A stretch of 9,167 nucleotides of DNA. Origin: Bacillota bacterium (GTDB lineage Bacteria > Bacillota_I > Bacilli_A > Acholeplasmatales > Acholeplasmataceae). Location: positions 1 to 9,167 of the forward strand of contig JAEWVV010000112.1 of NCBI GenBank assembly GCA_023458995.1. Direction: 5' to 3'. Made by a program: the position numbers and the translations under genes. Below, piece by piece: positions 7,766 to 9,167 of this stretch (position 1 is its first letter; each line of letters starts with the position of its first letter). The notes below the pieces were generated by a model. That model had not been told where the DNA came from, did not search any database, and saw nothing but the letters and a program-made list of their open reading frames with translations.

Positions 7766-7780
7766 TAAAGTAGTTGGAAT

Positions 7781-7787
7781 GAGGTGG
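7781..7787 (+). promoter_or_regulatory. Ribosome binding site pointing at an AUA codon
   Basis: GAGGTGG is the only strong Shine-Dalgarno match ahead of the last gene. Four bases after it, and in the gene's reading frame, is ATA (7792-7794); no in-frame ATG, GTG or TTG lies at a proper distance. The first in-frame ATG is at 7819, 31 bases downstream. This site therefore decides between a rare AUA start and a poorly served AUG. Confidence 0.5.
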
Positions 7788-7818
7788 CTGTATAGATAAA
7801 ACAAGAAAAGATTATGAT

Positions 7819-9167
7819 ATGATCAAGGTCCTTCTTTTAGGACCTTTTGTCGTTGATGAAACACATGCAATTCACTCATATCTTGCAAAGAACAATCATG
7901 GCAAGATTCTTATTGATTTAGTACCTATTCAAAAATTAGAGGATATGATTGTATCTTTAACAAAACACACAATGGTTGAAGAGCTTACACATATTGTGAT
8001 TCAAAACGTTTTAATTTCTACCATCGATGTTATAGTATCCTTAATTCAAAGGGGTTTTAAAGGACAAATTATCACAAACAAGTACTTTGCAAGACAAATC
8101 GAAAATGCTCATTTAAGTATAGATATTAAAACGATAGAATCTCTTTCAAACAAGCTAATTATTAATAATCGTGTGATTTTCGATTTTATACCGATGCAGT
8201 TTTTACCTTATCCAGAAATGTTCATGACATTTGAACCTACAAATCGTTTACTTTTTTCAGATTTACTCATGTCTAGTTATTATCGAAACGAGGAAATATC
8301 TCTTGTTGATTTAAAAAAAGAAATGTTTAAATTCCATAAAGATATGATGCCTTCATCCAATTTTATTCATCCAATTATAAAGAAACTAGATCTTATTAAA
8401 CCTCAATATATTTTTCCAACTTACGGTTATTTCCTTGATTCAACAATGAGTCAAAGTATCTTGGATTTTATGCGTCAAATTGATTTTCATAATAATTTTT
8501 ATAGTAATCAAACAGGAAGTAAAATTGATGAAATTAATTATATAGATTTAATTAATCAACTTCTTATCATGCTTATTAAAAATTTTTCACGTATTGAAAT
8601 CCTTAATACCTTTGTAGGATCTCCTTTTTATTTAGATAACGATACCTTACTTTTAAAGAAAACTAATTTAGTTGATTATAAACTTTGGCATCAATTTTTT
8701 GAACATATCTATGCTAAAAAGGGAATGTCTTGGCTCACACTTCTTGAACCAGTCATGCAAAATCTAATGAAGTTTTATAATCTTGAACTTCCATCTATTT
8801 ATAGAACTCAAACGATGAAGTTACAAGAAGAAACACGGGTTTTGGAAGAGAAGAAATCATCATTAGAAAAACACCTAGATGAGCTTAAGATTCAAATTGA
8901 AGAAGCAAAAGAAGATATGATACGAGATCCTATTACAAGACTCTATGTTCAAGATGTCTTGAAACAAATGATGACTGAACATTTTGTGAAACCCATAGAA
9001 ACAGGTAAAACGAGAGGTCTTATGCTTATACAGTTAGACCAATTACCAGATATCAATAGACGTTATACCAAAGAGACAGGCGACGAATCCGTTAGAAATT
9101 TATCTTACGTACTCAGTCAAACTAAATCAGATTTTGTCATGTTATTTAAACAAAGTGGTCCTGGTAT
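7819..9167 (+). CDS. Degenerate flavodiiron/ODP-like MBL domain fused to coiled coil and degenerate GGDEF domain (3' partial)
   Basis: The frame is open from 7783 to the window edge, with 449 codons from the ATG at 7819 and no stop. Residues 1-210 follow the metallo-beta-lactamase fold of flavodiiron/oxygen-binding di-iron (ODP) proteins: HSYL and ILIDLV near the start, EELTHIVIQNV (54-64), FIPMQFLPYPEMFMTF (123-138), RLLFSD (143-148) and IFPTYGYF (198-205). The expected ligands H-x-E-x-D, H, D and H are Gln62, Val64, Ile66, Pro130, Leu149 (an Asp is one residue earlier) and Tyr202, so a di-iron site is very unlikely. There is no flavodoxin domain. Residues 215-325 are helical, about 330-368 form a charged coiled coil, and DPITRLY (370-376) opens a GGDEF-type domain. 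That domain is also altered: Gln405 replaces the metal Asp, and KQSGP replaces GGDEF at 444-448, while Asn413 and Asp422 remain. I infer a sensor or scaffold protein, probably not a diguanylate cyclase. An AUA start at 7792 would add nine residues. Confidence 0.72.
   Translation, partial: MIKVLLLGPFVVDETHAIHSYLAKNNHGKILIDLVPIQKLEDMIVSLTKHTMVEELTHIVIQNVLISTIDVIVSLIQRGFKGQIITNKYFARQIENAHLSIDIKTIESLSNKLIINNRVIFDFIPMQFLPYPEMFMTFEPTNRLLFSDLLMSSYYRNEEISLVDLKKEMFKFHKDMMPSSNFIHPIIKKLDLIKPQYIFPTYGYFLDSTMSQSILDFMRQIDFHNNFYSNQTGSKIDEINYIDLINQLLIMLIKNFSRIEILNTFVGSPFYLDNDTLLLKKTNLVDYKLWHQFFEHIYAKKGMSWLTLLEPVMQNLMKFYNLELPSIYRTQTMKLQEETRVLEEKKSSLEKHLDELKIQIEEAKEDMIRDPITRLYVQDVLKQMMTEHFVKPIETGKTRGLMLIQLDQLPDINRRYTKETGDESVRNLSYVLSQTKSDFVMLFKQSGPG
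7825..7848 (+). terminator. Terminator-like hairpin at the 5' end of the last gene
   Basis: A perfect 8-bp inverted repeat, AAGGTCCT (7825-7832) and AGGACCTT (7839-7846), encloses the loop TCTTTT and runs into TTTT (7845-7848). It lies about 100 bases after kbl and could end the tdh-kbl transcript. It also overlaps the first codons after the ATG at 7819. Stem and T-run are modest; attenuation or a chance coding palindrome are alternatives. Confidence 0.45.

Noticed and set aside
7779..7799. Short ORF ATG-AGG-TGG-CTG-TAT-AGA-TAA (MRWLYR) as a possible leader peptide ahead of the hairpin
   Set aside because: It has no good ribosome site of its own; its bases form the Shine-Dalgarno of the main gene, and no codon bias for a single amino acid suggests attenuation control.
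1..9167. TGA read as tryptophan (Mycoplasma code)
   Set aside because: All tryptophans in the conserved genes are TGG, and TGA ends the Nudix gene exactly at the family's usual C-terminus.

Overview
The window comes from an AT-rich, low-GC Gram-positive-type bacterium. Most genes have strong Shine-Dalgarno sites (AGGAGG-like), and sigma-A type TATAAT -10 boxes sit in front of several transcription units. Every tryptophan is TGG and TGA is used as a stop (end of the Nudix gene), so this is genetic code 11, not the Mycoplasma/Spiroplasma code. The best guess is a free-living or fermentative member of Bacillota or of the Acholeplasma/Izemoplasma/Haloplasma side of the Mollicutes; this is inferred from base composition and gene style, not proven. 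All genes are on the + strand and packed tightly; no gene-free stretch reaches 300 bases.

Layout. (1) 1-1275: the two subunits of a class I [4Fe-4S] fumarate hydratase (alpha subunit cut by the left edge), closed by a hairpin terminator overlapping the stop codon of beta. (2) 1355-3655: an envelope pair behind its own promoter, a membrane-anchored endonuclease/exonuclease/phosphatase (EEP) family enzyme and a membrane-embedded M28 zinc peptidase. (3) 3721-5405: an ADP-ribose pyrophosphatase-like Nudix hydrolase translationally coupled (ATGA overlap) to a PlsC-type acyltransferase carrying an extra zinc ribbon and C-terminal domain. (4) 5496-7724: tdh-kbl, the two-step threonine to glycine plus acetyl-CoA pathway, with a near-consensus catabolite-repression (cre) site inside its promoter. 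(5) 7819-9167: the start of a large regulatory protein, cut by the right edge, which has no stop codon inside the window.

The most unusual item is the last gene. Its N-terminal half keeps the framework of the flavodiiron/ODP-type metallo-beta-lactamase fold but has replaced essentially all the di-iron ligands. A helical region and a coiled coil follow, then a GGDEF-type domain whose metal-binding Asp and GGDEF signature are also replaced. It looks like an oxygen-sensor/diguanylate-cyclase architecture in which both active sites have been lost while the scaffold was kept. Its start is also odd: a well-placed Shine-Dalgarno points at an AUA codon, and a perfect 8-bp terminator-like hairpin lies over the first codons after the first in-frame ATG.

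Fumarase and Tdh/Kbl link central carbon and amino-acid catabolism. The other genes serve nucleotide housekeeping, membrane lipid work and extracellular hydrolysis. No mobile element, CRISPR array, tRNA or rRNA was seen.
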